NCBI GenBank assembly: GCA_041648755.1
Contig: JBAZOJ010000183.1
Coordinates: 1-7,441 of the forward strand
Length of the DNA: 7,441 nucleotides
Direction: 5' to 3'
Origin: JBAZOJ01 sp041648755
Lineage (GTDB): Bacteria > Planctomycetota > B143-G9
Made by a program: the position numbers and the translations under genes. The notes below the pieces were generated by a model that did no database searches, had not been told where the DNA came from, and saw only the letters and a list, made by a program, of their open reading frames with translations. Shown here in pieces: positions 7,238-7,441 of the stretch (position 1 is its first letter; every line of letters starts with the position of its first letter).

Positions 7238-7265
7238 ATTATCCCTTCTTGAGGGCATAAGTCAA
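7238..7265 (-). promoter_or_regulatory. Sigma70-like promoter of the three-gene operon
   Basis: On the minus strand, TTGACT (7265-7260) is the -35 box and GATAAT (7243-7238) the -10 box, each matching 5 of 6 consensus bases, with a 16-bp spacer. Initiation is expected near 7231. It is the best promoter I found between the divergent gene and the ATPase gene, and it makes the leader and its terminator part of the operon transcript. Confidence 0.6.
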
Positions 7266-7317
7266 GCAAACGGAACGTCCTGCGGGAAAAGAAGATAGCG
7301 CCGGGGACAGATTCCGC

Positions 7318-7345
7318 TTGACCGGTTCGACCGGGAAGCTATAAT
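7318..7345 (+). promoter_or_regulatory. Sigma70-like promoter of the divergent lipoprotein gene
   Basis: TTGACC (7318-7323) and a perfect TATAAT (7340-7345) are separated by 16 bp. Initiation is expected near 7352, only a few bases before the ATG at 7356. The promoter diverges from that of the operon, and both -35 boxes sit in the same heptamer GCTTGAC, arranged as an inverted pair. Confidence 0.65.
7322..7334. repeat. Short inverted repeat in the promoter spacer, possible operator
   Basis: CCGGT-TCG-ACCGG is a perfect 5-bp inverted repeat around a 3-bp centre, lying between the -35 and -10 boxes of the rightward promoter. The position suits a repressor site. Such a short GC-rich palindrome could also arise by chance. 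Confidence 0.3.
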
Positions 7346-7355
7346 CACTTTCCTG

Positions 7356-7441
7356 ATGAGCAGACCTCGTGTATTATGCCTCTTCGCCCTCGCGATTGTC
7401 GCCCTTCTGTCGAGCGGCTGTGCTGCCGCTGGCACCGCGAT
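7356..7441 (+). CDS. Probable lipoprotein, N-terminal 28 codons (truncated by window)
   Basis: The ATG at 7356 opens a frame to the window edge. It encodes a short basic n-region (MSRPR), a hydrophobic core (VLCLFALAIVALL) and SSGC with the cysteine at residue 22, followed by small residues (AAAG). This is the layout of a signal peptidase II lipoprotein signal, although serine at -3 is less usual than leucine, alanine or valine. The mature protein is outside the window, so its role is unknown. No SD precedes the ATG, and the -10 box ends 10 nt upstream, so the message may be leaderless. It is transcribed away from the operon. Confidence 0.6.
   Translation, partial: MSRPRVLCLFALAIVALLSSGCAAAGTA

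Noticed and set aside
1..7441. CRISPR array, insertion sequence, tRNA or attachment site
   Set aside because: No regularly spaced repeats, transposase frame, tRNA-like fold or paired terminal repeats were seen on either strand.

Overview
The window holds a compact three-gene operon on the minus strand. A regulatory intergenic region lies upstream of it (right side) and the start of nadB lies downstream (left edge). Base composition is moderately GC-rich and bacterial in style: AUG starts with clear purine-rich Shine-Dalgarno (SD) sites, sigma70-type promoter boxes and a U-tract terminator. The taxon cannot be fixed from sequence alone. The roughly 35-residue extension before the FAD fold of NadB points weakly away from enterobacteria, toward lineages such as Planctomycetes-related, deltaproteobacterial or Gram-positive groups. 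That is inference.

Layout in minus-strand transcription order. A sigma70-like promoter (7238-7265) is followed by a leader of about 135 nt. The leader carries an intrinsic terminator (7112-7139) just before the first start codon, plus two upstream stems that look mutually exclusive with it, giving attenuator architecture. Gene 1 (7095-5362) is a 577-residue P-loop ATPase with a cysteine cluster. Gene 2 (5358-3832) is a 508-residue protein of unknown function with its own cysteine cluster. Gene 3 (3827-294) is a 1177-residue protein of unknown function with an immunoglobulin/FN3-like module and no visible ATPase motif. Its last 16 bases overlap the start of nadB (309-1, truncated by the window), the L-aspartate oxidase of de novo NAD synthesis. 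Spacings of 3, 4 and -16 bp, with each SD inside the end of the preceding gene, indicate one transcript with translational coupling. On the plus strand, a divergent promoter (7318-7345) sits 10 nt ahead of a probable lipoprotein gene (7356 to the edge).

Gene order, relative sizes and some local sequence patterns (a G-x-SGDGK[ST] P-loop ATPase, then a mid-sized unknown protein, then a very large protein with a characteristic N-terminal region) recall the DptF-DptG-DptH restriction modules of DNA phosphorothioation systems. Here the third protein is much shorter and appears to lack the motor, and no dnd modification genes are in view. My best reading is a divergent, reduced relative of such a module, or a new ATPase-centred system, probably in defence or nucleic-acid surveillance. 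It sits under a riboregulatory leader and is translationally tied to NAD biosynthesis. The leader, the motor-less third gene and the nadB overlap are the points most worth following.
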